A program made the translations under genes and the position numbers. A model generated the notes under the pieces. The model saw nothing but the letters and a program-made list of their open reading frames with translations, had not been told where the DNA came from and made no database searches. From Gammaproteobacteria bacterium (GTDB lineage Bacteria; Pseudomonadota; Gammaproteobacteria; Ga0077536): DNA of 37,330 nucleotides. Of the stretch, positions 37,330 to 37,330 are shown piece by piece. Each line of letters begins with the position of its first letter. Position 1 is the first letter of the stretch. The stretch is taken from positions 1 through 37,330 of the forward strand of contig JAURHQ010000014.1 of NCBI GenBank assembly GCA_030833185.1. The letters run 5' to 3'.

Positions 37330-37330
37330 C

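Overview
The window is a GC-rich, densely packed bacterial chromosome segment made almost entirely of housekeeping genes. The gene set points to a gammaproteobacterium: SspA/SspB, LpoA, DiaA, DolP, IbaG, PdxB and PurT are present; the order tRNA-Leu/queA-tgt-yajC-secD-secF, ibaG-murA-hisG-hisD, petABC-sspAB and rsmI-rnpB-mraZ-dcw is typical of that class; MurE carries the meso-diaminopimelate motif DNPR. The species cannot be named from the sequence. No prophage, CRISPR array, complete insertion sequence or obvious foreign island was seen.

Layout. (1) Positions 1-2543: the end of a CCG-domain iron-sulfur protein, a GlcD-like FAD oxidoreductase, a small YdhR-like protein and a HIT protein, probably one transcript. 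(2) A tRNA-Leu(CAA) on the minus strand, divergent from queA-tgt-yajC-secD-secF (queuosine in tRNA; Sec accessory complex), followed by pdxB-purT and gloA. (3) A solitary mlaC, then ibaG-murA-hisG-hisD. (4) A clear promoter with an extended -10, then petABC (cytochrome bc1) running into sspA-sspB. (5) A minus-strand operon lpoA-yraN-diaA-dolP converging on sspB, with rsmI divergent from lpoA. (6) RNase P RNA with its own promoter and terminator. (7) A canonical mra promoter with three TGGGN boxes at 10-base spacing, then the division and cell wall cluster mraZ-rsmH-ftsL-ftsI-murE-murF-mraY-murD-ftsW-murG-murC-murB.

How the genes work together. The cell wall theme recurs: murA at 11978 makes the first committed precursor, the dcw genes carry it to lipid II and septal peptidoglycan, and LpoA activates the bifunctional synthase PBP1A. 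Many genes overlap by about four bases (ATGA), which implies translational coupling, most strikingly from rsmH to murC.

Two breaks stand out in this otherwise intact region. murF is split by an apparent one-base insertion near 29189. murB stops after about 224 residues without its C-terminal domain and is followed, at the window edge, by a 68-base imperfect inverted repeat of unknown nature. Both genes are normally essential, so sequencing or assembly error must be excluded before any biological reading. I found no convincing new multi-gene system. The remaining points of interest are regulatory architecture (mra promoter and leader, divergent rsmI/lpoA starts, a 14-bp hairpin inside sspB) and the reduced mla locus.
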